Positions 10,660-23,485 of a stretch of 64,000 nt of DNA are shown here, in pieces. The translations under genes were made by a program, and so were the position numbers. The stretch lies in contig NC_067116.1 in NCBI RefSeq assembly GCF_021347895.1, forward strand, positions 40,319,677-40,383,676, read 5' to 3'. Origin of the DNA: Acanthochromis polyacanthus (taxonomy: Eukaryota > Chordata > Actinopteri > Pomacentridae). Each line of letters starts with the position of its first letter. The first letter of the stretch is position 1. A model generated the notes under the pieces. That model did no database searches. It was given only the letters and a program-made list of their open reading frames with translations, and had not been told where the DNA came from.

Positions 10660-12985
10660 ATGCTCACCCACTTATTATTGCATTTTGTATAGCAATATAT
10701 TTAAGGTCTTCTGTTCACCAGAGGAGGAACAAACACATGTTGCTATTTATTGCCAAGAGATTGTCAGGTAAACTACTTACTTCCTACCATAACAGTTATT
10801 ATCAACTGTTCAAATGTAATAGAAAGTCCCCAGGACGTCCTCAGACCTCAATAAAACAGCTCTTTCCTTTTGTGCAACTGGTGCATGGACTAAGCCGCAG
10901 GTATTATTACCTTAGAACCACTCCCTGTTTTGCATATCTTTTAAATCTGTCTTCCAAACTGCCCGGAAGGAAACATGTTGCTGTTTTACATAAGCCTTGA
11001 GGTGGAATGTGATGTAAATGTGATCATTCTGTGTTGTTTTTCGGGATTATATGCTCACCAACATGTTAGATCATTAACTGTGCTGCAGCCTCGGCAGAGA
11101 CTCCCTGACAGAAGCGATCTCAGGTGTCAGTGAGAGCTTCATGGTTAAATAAATGATCATACTTTTACTGCAACTATAACATTTATCAGTCTGCAAGTAA
11201 CAGCATGTTCTAATTTTGTTGTTTGTTGCTTATCTATTCCAAATTTGGAGTTAAAACATTTAGAAAATGCTTGAAAGGTTTGTTCAAGTCCTTCCTTTTA
11301 CTACTAATGAGATTGCATGCATTACAGTTCAACTGGTTTTGCAGGAGATTAGACACTAAGATCAGTTTCAGTTACAAATCGTGTCTGCATATCTGTGCCT
11401 AGCCGGGACATCTATCAAAATCAGATAGCAATGCTGCTCAACAAAGACGCCAGTGGGCACAAAAACAACCTGCAAAGCCCTTTGCAGAGCCCTCTCCACC
11501 AGAGCAGTTGCATAATAGGAGCTACTTTAATTGTGTGTTCAGCTGATTAATCTGGCTTAGCGAGAATATTAATGCCCGAGTTCCCAAACACACATGAATG
11601 GAATTATAATGCTTTCATTAGAGTCATTGAGCACTATGAGCTCTCATTTACATCTGATGAGGAGTGCAGCTGTGCCGACCGGCTGGTATGATGTGGGTTA
11701 TGCAAGGAGCCCGAGGAGCCTTCACACATCTCATCACCAGGGGTCGTTGTTTTGCCGCAGCAGGTTATTATTCAAAATAATCCTCACCACATGACTCTAA
11801 TAAGCCCAAAGAAGGAAGAAGGGGGGATGTTCATAAACAAAGACATTTCTCTCCTGCTGAGAGAAAACGCTGCTTGAAAACTGGTCGGCGTAACAGAATA
11901 ATCCAATCCTACACAAGGAAGCCCAGAGATGTTTGTCTGCTCTGGAGAGGAATAGGAAAGCAAGCAATGAAGATTTGAATTGTGTAGTTTATGCAAAACA
12001 CACAGCTTTACATATATGCCACCAAAAAAACACCAGATAAATCTGGTTAATTCCTACACAAACTTTAAGGTTAATTAGTTTGCTCACTGAAATATCAGTG
12101 GAGGTTTCACTCAGAGGCCAGAGAGGAGAAAGTGGAAAGAGGATTTAAGAATAAGCACCACAACAGGGAGTGATTTCTCCCTGTTGTCTGGCTAATAAAG
12201 GCAAATGGAATGCATGAGGATAATTGGATGACCAGAGTTGCACTGAGAGGACCCCTGAGTGCCTCAAGCCTCATGGATATAGAGGTGAAATGAGGAACTG
12301 ATGGATGGAAATGATGGAGTTAGAAAAAGTAGGCCACTGGGTCTGGAGAAGAAATGAAGGGAATCTACAAAAAAAAAAAGGGCTGAGAAAGAGAAGCTGG
12401 AGGATTTGATTCAGGTAAAACTGATTTTTTTTTCTTCAAATCAGGCATTGGAGTTGTTTTTTCATATGCTGTATGTTTGTGTAAAGGTAGAGAAATGGGA
12501 AGAGGGAGAAAAACAACAACAGCTGGACCGAGATATTCGACCGTACCGTTGTTGTGAGGCGGCAGCGAGGGTGTGACAGCGTTCTGGTCTGTGCGTGCAG
12601 CTCATACCTGCTCGTGGGTCCATGTATACAAGAATCATGCTTTGGTAAGTAGGTCAGAAGCACATGGCCTATCATGCTGATTCATCAGGGATAAGTAAAT
12701 CCTCAACAGCACGGTGGCCCATATGCAGCCCACCATCCTAAGTCACCTTTCAATGATATTCGATATTTGGGACACAGCGTTAAGGCCTGAGCAACAATCG
12801 TGGCTTCACTAGAGGGTTCAAGGCTGTTGTTGTCGATATTTTTTTTTAATTCATAGTCTTGGATGTATGTCATGAACTTAGCTGTAACCTAGTCATGGTT
12901 GCTGCAATGGAGCTGTGCCTGGATTTACTTTACCTGTGTGAATATTCAACAGGTGATCTTGCAGAGTTTCTCATAAAATGTTACA
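10660..12985. other. Gene-free stretch, mostly non-repetitive
   Basis: No exon or transposon recognised. Around 11,520-11,720 the sequence is balanced in composition with homeodomain-like TAAT cores (gctgattaatctggc, gagaatattaatgcccgag) and could be a conserved non-coding element; this is only an impression. Confidence 0.5.
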
Positions 12986-12989
12986 TAAA

Positions 12990-13995
12990 TGTGTATTTTT
13001 TTCCAACAATATGTTTATTTGTATTTTATAATTTTAAATCACATATACAATTTTTAACAGAACAACCTCTCAGACACAAAACACAATTATACTTAGTATG
13101 ACATAACAGCAATACCTCCTAATACAAGTATACAGAGACTATTTTTGGTTCTTATAGCAGATCATCATCCATCAAGCAGCTCTTAGGTGTCATCTTCCTC
13201 TTGATCATCAGTTAAGTCAGAAGCTTCTGCATAGGCTACAAAGGGTCTCCAAATACTTTCAAACAGGTCCTTTTTTCCTCTCAGTAGGTAAGTGATTCGT
13301 TCCAGTGGAAGTGTAGCCAGCATGTGTTTAAGCCATGGTCCAACACTTGGTCTACTTATGTTTTTCCAATGCGATGCAATCAGTCTCTTTGCTTGTAATA
13401 AACAAATATCAATAAAAAGTCTTTCACTTTTTCTAAATCTGGAGTTCTTGGGATATAAACCTAAAATAATAAAGGAAGGTTCCAGTGGTAAGTCTTTGGA
13501 AATAACAGATTTCACAGTTTGCTTTATTAAAACCCAAAATGTCATAATTTCCCTACATTCCCAAATACAATGTAACAGAGTTCCCGTTTCTTCTCCACAC
13601 TTTGTACATATGTCTGGAATATCTGGATTGTATTGGTTTAATTTTACAGGAGTAGTATAAACACGCATAAGCCACTTGTATTGTAATAACCTCAGCCGAG
13701 AATTAACAGTTTGCTTATGAGCTTTTTTACAGACTAATTCCCATTCCTCTAATGACAAATTTAGTTCTAAATCTTTCTTCCATGATTCTAATTTTGAGGC
13801 TGAATTATCTTTGGAATTAGAGGTAATAATTTATAAAATTCTGATATTGCTCCCTTTTTTTAAACTATTTTTACTGATCATTTCTTCTATAAATGTGTAA
13901 TTTAAAAATGTTGCCATATAATTCTCATTTCTGGGGTTAGCCATATAACATTTTTGGACACCTTCAAGGGTTATTCTTACTTTTTTCTACACTGT
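12990..13995 (-). mobile_element. L1-type LINE, 3' end of ORF2 (5'-truncated relic)
   Basis: A minus-strand frame at 13183-13758 (191 aa) matches the C-terminal part of L1/Tx1-like ORF2: KWLMRVYTTPVKLNQYNPDI followed by the CCHC-type knuckle CTKCGEETGTLLHCIWEC, then the FILG and SIWRPF region. The frame ends DDQEEDDT-stop, so the natural C-terminus is kept. Upstream sequence (13759-13995) continues the element in broken frames. Confidence 0.5.
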
Positions 13996-13999
13996 CCAA

Positions 14000-14390
14000 A
14001 CATGAGACATCAACACTATGACAAATGTCGGTGATGTCTTGGCCGACCCCTCTCACCCCGGACACAAACTTTTTGAACCCCTCCCCTCAGGCAGGAGGCT
14101 GCGGTCCATCAGGACTAAAACCTCTCGCCACGAGAACGGCTTCTTCCCCTCTCCTGCATCGCTGATAAACACAACCCGTGCCACTGCAAATCAGCTCTGT
14201 TGTCTATATTAATTACTACTGCGTAGTAACTGTACATACCTTGTCTATTGTATCCATATTTCCTACATCTCTTTACTTATCATTTCATTTTATTTTATCT
14301 GTACTTGCACCAAGAGCACCAGAGAAAATTTCTTCTAAGTGTTAAAACCTACTTGGCAATAAAACCGATTCTGATTCTGACTCTGAATTA
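14000..14390 (+). mobile_element. L2/Rex-like LINE 3' end
   Basis: 14018-14212 encodes DVLADPSHPGHKLFEPLPSG, RRLRSIRTKTSRHENGFFPS and ASLIN, the same conserved C-terminus as the element at 8030 but a different family. It ends cttggcaataaaaccgattctgattctga, a tail with short GATTCT repeats. It abuts the oppositely oriented L1 fragment. Confidence 0.5.
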
Positions 14391-14589
14391 TGTCGTGTAA
14401 AAAATGTGTAAAGAAAGCCACTTTCATATCACTGATATCCTCACTTGCTTCATGAATTCATCCGTTACCATTGTAATAAATACACCTATTCAACTACTGT
14501 AGTATCCATATAATAGCAAGAGATGCTCATCTAAGTAAATAAACAACAGACCGTCATTACATTAAGACATGAAAGTTAGTTAGTCCAAG

Positions 14590-15240
14590 TTTTTTCTTAG
14601 TGCAGTCACAAAAACCATCAAACACTGTCATGAAACTGGCTCTCATAAGGATCACTCCAAGAGTACCCTCCACTGCAGAGACACCAGCCTCAGAAATCAC
14701 CAATTAACTGCATGTCAGACCAAAGCGTGCATCAATATTTCTTCAGAGTTCAAGTAGTAGACACATGTCAGCATCAGTTATTAATGGGTTGGACTATGTG
14801 ATTAGGGCCTTCTTGGTCTAATTGCCGTAAAAAAAAAACCCACACAGCTAAGGCAGAACAGTTCCCAGAAAGAAACCCAGGTGAAGGACATTAAACCAGT
14901 GGAAACTTAGCTTTTGTCTGACAGTGATAGGATTGCATCCATGTGCCATGTCTAGCTGTTTGTGTGGTTTCCGTTGTGAAGTAGGTGTGATGGTGTAGCA
15001 GTGCCTTGCAGTTGTTGATTGCAAATACTTGGCCAGCATAACCACCACAACACTTTGCAGCAACATCTGGTTTGAGCTTAGTAGGACCATCCTTTATTTC
15101 TCAAGAGGACAACAAGCTGGAACACACCCCCAGGCTCTTCAGGAACCGTGTTACCAAGAGACAGCATGATGGAGTGTTGCACCAGTTGACCTGACCTCAA
15201 CAATCTCTGAAGCTGAACCCAGCTGAGACAGTTTGGGAAG
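14590..15240 (+). mobile_element. Tc1/mariner relic A (transposase fragments)
   Basis: Nucleotide pattern of a teleost Tc1 transposase gene with many indels: cactgcagagacaccagcct, cagaaatcaccaattaactgc, gacattaaaccagtggaaac, and later gagacagcatgatggagtgt. No open transposase frame remains. Confidence 0.5.
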
Positions 15241-15985
15241 GGGCCCCGTGGATTCCAGGAACACCAAATCTACTGTCAATCACAGTGGTGGCAGTATTGT
15301 GCTCCGGGGGCTGTTTTGCTGTCAGTGGAACTAGTGCTTTACACAAAGTAAATGGAATAATGAAGACCAAAGAGAAGCCCCACATTCTTCGAGAAAACCT
15401 AAAATCATCAGTCAGAAAGTTCAGCCTTGAATGCAGTTGGGTGTTTCAAGGACACAATGACCCCAAACCAACATCAAAAATAGTAAAGAAGTGGCTAATT
15501 CAGGCTAGACTCAAGGTTTTAGATAGGCCTTCTCAAAGTCCAGACTTAAACCTCCAACAAGAATCTGTAGACAGTGATAATAATAACAATAATAAAAAAA
15601 GTCTGTCAGAAACCAACAAATTTAATTTGACTGTACTAATTCTGTCAACAGAAAGGGTGGTCAAAGATACAATCAGAAGCTAGCAGATGGCTACCAAAAG
15701 AACTGAGATGAACTGAGGTGAAAATGGCCAAGGGATGTAAAACCAAATGCTGATATTGCTGTAAGTTTATTTTTGACCCAGCAGATTCCGACATATCTGC
15801 AGAAGACCTATAATAAATCTATGAGAGAACCAAAATGCATGATTATTTTTTGTGACACAGACATACATGCTTCAGTCATTTCATCATAAAAAAATGAGTG
15901 TTTTAGGAATCACTGGAAACTAAAGATTGCAATGATATACATAATCTTTACAAGTGAGGATACACCTTTGTTTAGAACTGTGTAT
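15241..15985 (+). mobile_element. Tc1/mariner relic B (transposase C-terminal half and 3' end)
   Basis: The frame at 15285-15683 contains HSGGGSIVLRGCFAVSGTSA and WVFQGHNDPKPTSKIVKKWL, then VLDRPSQSPDLNLQQES, matching the second half of Tc1 transposases (DNDPKHT... PSQSPDLNPIE). The 3' flank ctttacaagtgaggatacac resembles a Tc1 terminal repeat. It lies directly after relic A, so the two are separate insertions or a rearranged one. Catalytic positions are altered (GHNDPKP in place of QDNDPKH). Confidence 0.5.
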
Positions 15986-15989
15986 ATAT

Positions 15990-18900
15990 ATATCTGTGTC
16001 ATACTGGACAAAATACATTTTTATTTTTGAAATTCAGTGCATTGAAATATCAGCACTTATGCATGGATGAAGAGATGAAAAATGACTTCTTGAGCACAGA
16101 TCTCTCTCTTAATCTCTCTGTATGCAGATGTAGAGATGTGCATTTTTAAATCATACCTGGTTTGTCAAACAATCTGATTGCTTTGGGTCAAGAATGCACA
16201 GCAGCCATGTTTATAATTTTCCAATTTTCATATGGAGGAAATCTGACACTTTCCTCCATATGATCACCAAAAAACAAAACACTTGGCAGTTCTTTCTAAA
16301 TGCGTAGGTCGTGTTTTTCAGATATAGCACAAGCGGCAGGGCTTTAGGTGTTCCTGTTGCCTCCTGTTGACTGTCTCAGACCCTTCGTTTCTTTCTCCAC
16401 AGCAGCTGTGGAGTGAAAATGGATCACATACTGTTTTCACGGACACATACAAACACACCATTGTGTGTGTGTGTCAGTCACAGGGATATAGCTTGACGTC
16501 CTGAAGTACTGGCATAGATGCGCTTGCATACATAAACGCAAATTCTGGGTGTGACTCATCAGAGGGTGTCACTGATGAGCAGTGATGTGCAAACTGCTCT
16601 TATGGTTGAAGCACAATCCACTTCTCTTTTTTATGAACACATTATAACCGAAAAACAATCCTCTTGATGTAAACAAGTGGGCTTTTTTTTTTGCTATTTG
16701 GAATCCACTCCTGTTAGAGGTAAACAGCAATTCTCTAAAAGCCAATCTGACATGAGAGGAGAACATAGTTGTGCAAGCGTAGGTCTGTGTGTGTGCAATC
16801 ATACGATATGAGTGGCGTGTACAGTGTGTGTCTTGCCACACGACTGTGTGTGAGTCTTTACATGCACAAATGTGTTTTGTGGGTGTTACCTCACCTTCAG
16901 GGCAGATGATTCATTACAGACAAGCCATGGGGTCGGGGGCCCTGCAAAGCTGTTGTCATGGAAGCGAGCGGTGGAAACTGCAGATCTCCTTTCAGTATCA
17001 TCTTCAGATTGTTGGGACATCGACTTGGCTTTCTATGTCTGTGTGTGTGTGTTTTTCTTTATTGTTTCTCTATTGCTGTGTCACATCCTTTTTGTTCTAT
17101 TCACTGATAAAACCTACTTTTTGCAGCTGTCATCTATGTTCCAACTATTTTCTGATGCAAAAGGAATAATGAAATGCTACTTGTGCCTGAGGTACGCAGT
17201 GTAACAATTTCCATTTTTCATGCTCATGTTCACATGCACATACCTTCCTTTCTATCGAGAATCTGTAATGGATTTCCACACCGCATGCACACACACACGC
17301 TGTCACACAATATACAATGACACCCCATGACCCAGCTGTATGTATAACTGACATGTTTTTCTAGATCTTGTTCATTGATCTGTGGTCAGCTTGGCATCAG
17401 CCTTTTCGCTGTTGCACAGAAAACCTGGTTTGTAGAGAAAATCTATAAGATATGAGTGCGACTAGAATACGTCCAGCAGCACAGGTTTAGTTATGAATAA
17501 ATACTGTTGGAGCGCTGGCCTTTTCCACCAACGGTATGCCATGACCTCAGACACTAAGCACACAAAGGCAAGTGGAGACCTGCAGACATTAAACGATGTT
17601 GACAAAGTTTTTCTTCATCCAGATGAGTGCAACAATGAATGATGACATCTTTTCATCATGTGTTCAAACCATAGCAATGTGGAGAGGATTAGCAGTTAAT
17701 TAGCAATGAAAGGAAGGGTGGGAAAAATAGCAGCAGATGGGAGGAATGAGATAACTTGCAGGCCTCGAATGCCTGCAGCAGACAGAGAGGCCTGCTTATT
17801 CATAGATTACTGCAGAAATGAAGGGAATTAGTCATAATCTTGGTTTGGAGTCACGTTATGTACCGCTAAATTTACATACATATACATATGTATGACTCAT
17901 GATAGAAGCATTGATTTAAATTTAGGACTCCTACCTGTGGTTTGCACTGAATTACATGACTCTTGATCAGTAATAACCTCCTGACAAGATAAATATGAGC
18001 CCCAGTAGACTGCAATCCCTTGCCTACGACCATCCTTATTTAATATTCCTCTAAGACTCCACTTTTATCTCACTGATATAATCTCGGCCATAATCTCATC
18101 TGGGCCACGGTATTATCTATTAGGCTGTCTAAATTGATGTTTATTCCTCTGTCCTTCTATCAAATCCCTGTCAGCACTGTGAAAATGCCCGCGGTCGTTC
18201 CTTCCTGTCGTGATTGTTGGATGCAATATTATCTAGATGGAAGCAGAGTGATATCGACAGGCAGCAGGACAGACGGTGTGTGTGTGCGCGAGCGGCATGG
18301 ATGCCATGGTAAATGTCAGCTTTAATTGGATGCCCATCGTTTAAATATTGCCTGTCAAGACCAAATAAACAGCATGACTTCCTATGGCAGGATGTGAAGG
18401 TGATGCGCACCTAAGGTTAATAAATTCAGCCCGTCTCTGGCAACAACAGCTGCTGAAGGAGGACAAATACTGAGTTGAATGTGAGCTGAAGGGTACTGCA
18501 GCTTTGCCTCGTCTTCTTTGTTTAGCTCATTAGCTCATGCTACCCATGTCACAGCTAGTTCACCTTGCCACAAGTACAACACCAGTTGGAGATGGGGGTT
18601 GATTAGGTTTTAGGAGAACAGTTGAATACCAAAGCAGCAGAATTAGAATTTCTAATGAGAAAATTTGATTTAAAAAAAACACCAAAGCAAAAGAGCTTTT
18701 TAACTCTGCAGCTTTTAGCCGAGAGCTGTGTGGCTCCATGGAAGGTATCAGTCCATCCATGACTTTTTTCAGATTTGAATATCTCAAAAAATATTTAGTA
18801 GGCTGAAACTAAATTTTATAGAAACACTAATTCCCCCAAGAGGATAAATCCTGATAACAAAAAAGTTGCAAAAAGCCTTTCTTGTTACTGCTTTTGGCTT

Positions 18901-18995
18901 CTTTTCCCCAATAGGATGAATTGCAATAACTTCTGTGATTCTCTGAATTTAATCTGGTGCAATCATCTTTTTTTAATGTTATTTTTTGGCCTTTT
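15990..18995. other. Gene-free stretch
   Basis: No coding exon. Short (GT)n and (CA)n runs at about 16465, 17038 and 17290. The part 17,700-18,120 is non-repetitive and of even composition, but I have no evidence for function. Confidence 0.5.
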
Positions 18996-18997
18996 TG

Positions 18998-19169
18998 TTT
19001 ACTTTATTCAACAGGTTAATGTAGAGATAGACAGGAAAGTCGGGAGAGGAATGGGAGCAAGACCTGCAGTAAAGAGCGGTGAGCTACAATCAAACTGAGG
19101 CCGCTGCATTGAGAACTATAGTCCCTGTTTATGGGTCACCTCTTCAACCAGTTGAGCTACCTGGGCACA
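18998..19169 (-). mobile_element. tRNA-derived SINE
   Basis: Read on the minus strand it starts gtgcccaggtagctcaactg (A-box-like) and runs into ctttactgcaggtcttgctc and cgactttcctgtctatctct, the body of a common teleost tRNA-derived SINE. The B box is degraded. Confidence 0.5.
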
Positions 19170-19499
19170 CGTCATCATCATTTTATTCACATTTTATTTG
19201 TCCAGTTCTTCTAGACCACATGCTACAGAATTACTCACCAGCTAGACTCAGATGCACATTAAATACACGAGCAGTTGACATTTAGATGGTAAAGATGATG
19301 AACATTATCTTTCATTACCATTTTTCCAGAAGGCTGCACACTTTTACTTTCAGTTAATTAACTCAGATTCTGCATAAGTCCTGTGACTGGAGATCTCACA
19401 GACTTCCACTCAAACATTGCCAACAGTAATGAGGATGTAGAGATGCCTGTGTTAGAAACTTCTGAGTTCTGAAAACCTTAGTGTTTAATTTTCTAGTGA

Positions 19500-20010
19500 T
19501 TTTTTTGTAATAATAATAATAATAATAAAAAAAATATTTATAAAGCGCTTTCAGCAAAAGTTCTGTACACAGAGACAAAAGAATAAAAACAGCTAAAAAC
19601 AGCATTATTAGTATTATTGTTATTGCCAAACATTCTTCTTAAAGGTAGGATCACATTCTCTAAAAACATTCTAACATTGTTTGCCTTAATTGTTTGAACA
19701 TTTTGCTGTAATGTTCCTAAAATGTGTCCACTTGAAAATCATGTGTTCTTAACAACATCCTCAAAATGTTTTTTTACATTGTGCTGGGAGTTTTCCTGGT
19801 TTATTATCACGTGACATAATCTGTGACAATGACCTCATAAAGTCTTGTAAACGTTGCAGCTGAAACATTATATCTCGGTTAACATGTGACCTGACCAGAA
19901 CGTTATCTGAAATTAGAAACATGTTCAAAAATGTTCTTTAAACAACAGATTACAACTTTTTCTTCAAAGCTTTATTAGATGTTTTACTGAATGTTAGCCA
20001 ATGTTGAAGG
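19500..20010 (+). repeat. (AAT)n with tattTATAAAGCGCTTT fragment, then AACATT-rich repeat
   Basis: 19507-19560 has an (AAT)n run followed by tatttataaagcgctttcag, the head of a teleost repeat also present at 40051. From 19,640 many AACATT/AATGTT words recur, typical of a decayed teleost MITE family. Low confidence. Confidence 0.5.
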
Positions 20011-21800
20011 AACCATTCCTGCTAGCTGTGGCTTTTAAAATCAAAATCAAACTGCAAATTAGACATGTTTTATGAACATAAAAATGCAGTCTGGAGTTCT
20101 GTTGCTTTCTGCAGATAGATTCAAACTTCTCTGCTTTTTTTGTTATGTAACTGGACCTTCAATTATTCACAAGTACCCCTCCAAGAGTGCAGCTCCAGGA
20201 GGGGTAATGACAGCTCCATGACAGCCTGACTTCTCTAGCTGCTGGGGACTGTGTCAGACAGCAGCCCCCAGAAGAGCTACTCCATGGGAAAAAATCACCT
20301 GCTGCTTCTTAAATCTATCCTGCACTTGCAAAAATATACTTACGACTTGTATCTGAATATATTATCACTTATATTAGCTGTAAAGCATCAATCAAACACC
20401 AGCAGGAACATCCTTGACATTGCAGCCACATGAAACGGGAAGAAAACGAAGAGGAACCTTGAAGTTTGGCACACTGACCTATTGATGTGAACCTGGTGCA
20501 GGTGATAGATAGGTACAAACCAGATTACAGCCACACACGGAGTCCAAGTGAGAGAGATTAGTGGGCATTTGAAAGAGGAGAAGGGAGAGGGTTTAGCGGG
20601 ATGAAGGAGAGGAGAGGAGAGAGGATTACGGAAGCCAGAGCCTGGATCCTAAAATAATCCTCTCAGTATACTGGGCTTTATGCAACGTGGGGCAGCGGCC
20701 AGTTTGAGCTATTAAACTGTCATTGCATTCATGCATCACACTTTGAATGTGCACAAAACGCTTCCGGATGTGTCAATAATGCAACCTGTGCTCGGGAGGT
20801 GAAGGTGTTTGATTTAAGATTTGGCTTCTGTTTCTCTGACACTCACTCACGCACACACATAGTGCACGAACACACACATAAACACACACACACACACACA
20901 TACATGCTCATTCCATCTGCCATAATCTGTAAAGCTGGTTTGAGAGCTACGTGCCCGTATGTGAAGCTCTAAGCGCCTCCTTCTTTCCATGCTCCCATGT
21001 TCTAATTTGGGTATTGCCATGGTTACATAAGATTCAGGGTCAGGAGGTCAGTGACGCTGCGGGCGAAACACCGGATGGATGTTTGGCTGCTTCGTGGTGA
21101 CAGCGGGACATGCGGCGGGACAAAATATAACCCGAGACAGACGACAGATGAGATGAGGACTGGGAAGGAAACAATCACATGGACAAAACCATAAAATGGG
21201 AGGAAGAGGAAGTTTAGAGCTGCCGATTATGATAAAGCAAACATTCAGACAGCACTTTCCCAGCATTGTATTTTTAAACCCATGTAGGAAAAGCAATACA
21301 TTATTCCTTGTATATGTATGTATGTGTACAAGCAGGAGAGGCAGAACCTACAGAAAATACGAGATTGTATACTAGAAGGAGACACAATACAGAGAAGTAT
21401 GAACACAAAGCGTGCAAGAAGGTGTTGCTGGGTGACTGTATAAACTGATATGATTCAGGACAAAAGTGTTCACAGTGGAAAAAGACAAGGGAAGACTCAC
21501 CACGCATGCACAACAGAGAGGCAAGAGAGGGAGGGGTGTGAACGCTCTGTGTTGCTCCACTAACCTACTTACCATAATCTCTCGCTTCTCCTCATTTCAT
21601 AACTGTGCCTAAGTTACATGATACACTCGTCATCTTGCCCACGCTTGCGAATCAATTATTTTCATCAGCATTGTTATTAATGGGTTTGGTTTGTGTTGGG
21701 ATTTTTCTGTGCCAGGGTGTTTTCTTCTTCTTCTGTCTCAAACACACCCACACTTCAAGAGGAAAAAAGGACTGAGGACTTTAGACAAAAAAACAGAATC
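20011..21800. other. Gene-free stretch
   Basis: No coding features; a (CA)n run at 20880-20900. Nothing else recognised. Confidence 0.5.
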
Positions 21801-21806
21801 TAAAGA

Positions 21807-21864
21807 TAGATGGATGGATGGATGGATGGATGGATGGATGGATGGATGGATGGATGGATGGATG

Positions 21865-21957
<93 letters not shown>

Positions 21958-21985
21958 CAAACAAACAAACAAACAAACAAACAAA
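21807..21985 (+). repeat. Compound microsatellite (GGAT)n-(GATA)n-(AAAC)n
   Basis: About 14 GGAT units, then about 23 GATA units, then seven AAAC units, each block switching by one base. The poly-(YLSI) and poly-(HPSI) frames across it are artefacts. Confidence 0.5.
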
Positions 21986-22815
21986 GCTCAGCACAACAAC
22001 AACCTGCGTTCACTTCATTCCTTTATAAGATTAGTGTCCGCTAATCGCATGATATAATTAAGACTCATTTTAAGGCCGTGTCTTCTCATCTAACATGCAA
22101 CCTCTGACTCTTTCATTTGCAGATTAAGTAACACAGAAACATTTGCTGATACTATTTCATTGAGAAAATGTTCAAATGCAAACTTTAAAGTGTTACAGTA
22201 CTTATATAGGTCATGTTTTAGCCCAGTTTACTTTAATTTCCTTTAAACATTTTTAGAAGTAATACACCAAATCTCTTCTTAAATTGTCAGATATGTTATT
22301 ATCCATCAGAGGGACACTTTTGAACACTCATTTTATGTAATATTGCAGCAAATATCATGTTTGTACGCCATTTCTGTGTTGCTTGAGTACTTTCAGTTGC
22401 ATCAGAGAGGCCAAAACTATCATAAAACTGTCAATACTTGATTTACACACAGTCTGGTCTCTGTTGCTTTTATGAGATTCCGTGTCTGACAACATGTACC
22501 AACACAGTCTGTTAATAATTCTCCAATCTCGTGATTTACTGGAGTTATTGAAGGGTTTTATGAAGACCTAGTTTGTGAATTTCCTTGTTACCGTTCTCAG
22601 GGGGAAGTAAAACACATTAAAGCAACTTGAAAACTTGAAAAACCTGGAACAGCTTTTAAAATACCATACCAGATAGCTTCTAAAATGGTCAAATATATTT
22701 TATGCTCCAGGTGGACACTTAAATTCATTTTATGTAAAATTACACCAAACACCATCTCACCATTTTTAATGTGTGCTGACAGGTGCACTATTATTACTTA
22801 GAGATTCTTTAACTA

Positions 22816-23136
22816 GGGCTGCACAGTGGAGTAGTGGTTAAAACTTTCGCCTTGCAGCAAGAAGATCCCCGGTTTGAATCTCCCTGTGCATGCGTGGGTT
22901 TTCTCCGGGCACTCCGGCTTCCTCACACAGTCCAAAAATACACTGAGGTTAATTGGTTATTCTAAATTGCCCGTAGGTGTGAATTACGAGTGTGATTGTT
23001 TGTCTGTGTATGTAGCCCTGTGACAGACCGGTGACCTATCCAGGGTGTTTCCTGCCTTCACTCGAGTCAGCTAGGATAGGCTCCAGCACCCCCTGCGAGC
23101 CTCGTGAGGATAAAGTGGTGTATACAGAATGGATGG
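22816..23136 (+). mobile_element. tRNA-derived SINE with target-site duplication
   Basis: A-box-like agtggttaaaac and B-box-like ggtttgaatct head, a body with gtgggttttctccgggcact and taaattgcccgtaggtgtga, and the tail aatggatgg: a common teleost SINE. It is flanked by ATTCTTTAACTA (22804-22815) and ATTCTTCAACTA (23137-23148), a 12-bp duplication with one mismatch. It inserted into the tandem array. Confidence 0.5.
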
Positions 23137-23430
23137 ATTCTTCAACTAACATAAAAATGAGTTTTGTTTTGTTTGTTCACATGTAACCATGCAAGACTCT
23201 GACATGATTCTTTGGGTCTGTTAATAATTCTCCAATTCAAGAATTCATTGCCTGCATGATTTTTATGAAGACCTGGGTTGTGACATTTAACAACTAGCGT
23301 GTCTAGAATGTATCACGGTCCTTCACCTGGGAGGAAAGATAAAACATTAATGCTCCAATTTAACTTTACATAAGCACATCATAAAATTCTCCAGTCCAAT
23401 TATTTATTGCCTTTAGAAAGATGTTAGATA

Positions 23431-23485
23431 TCAAAGAAGAAGAAGAAGAAGAAGAAGGAGAAGAAGGAGAAGGAGAAGAAGAACA
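23431..23485 (+). repeat. (GAA)n microsatellite, impure
   Basis: A purine run of GAA/GGA triplets within the degenerate array. Confidence 0.5.

Noticed and set aside
13292..13660. 122-residue plus-strand frame
   Set aside because: It is the shadow of the L1-type ORF2 fragment on the minus strand.
21738..22013. Several overlapping frames with Tyr-Leu-Ser-Ile and His-Pro-Ser-Ile repeats
   Set aside because: They are translations of the GATA/GGAT microsatellite in different frames.
22816..22900. tRNA-like A and B boxes
   Set aside because: They belong to the head of a SINE and do not form a tRNA cloverleaf, so no tRNA gene is called here, nor in the SINEs at 18998 and 40051.
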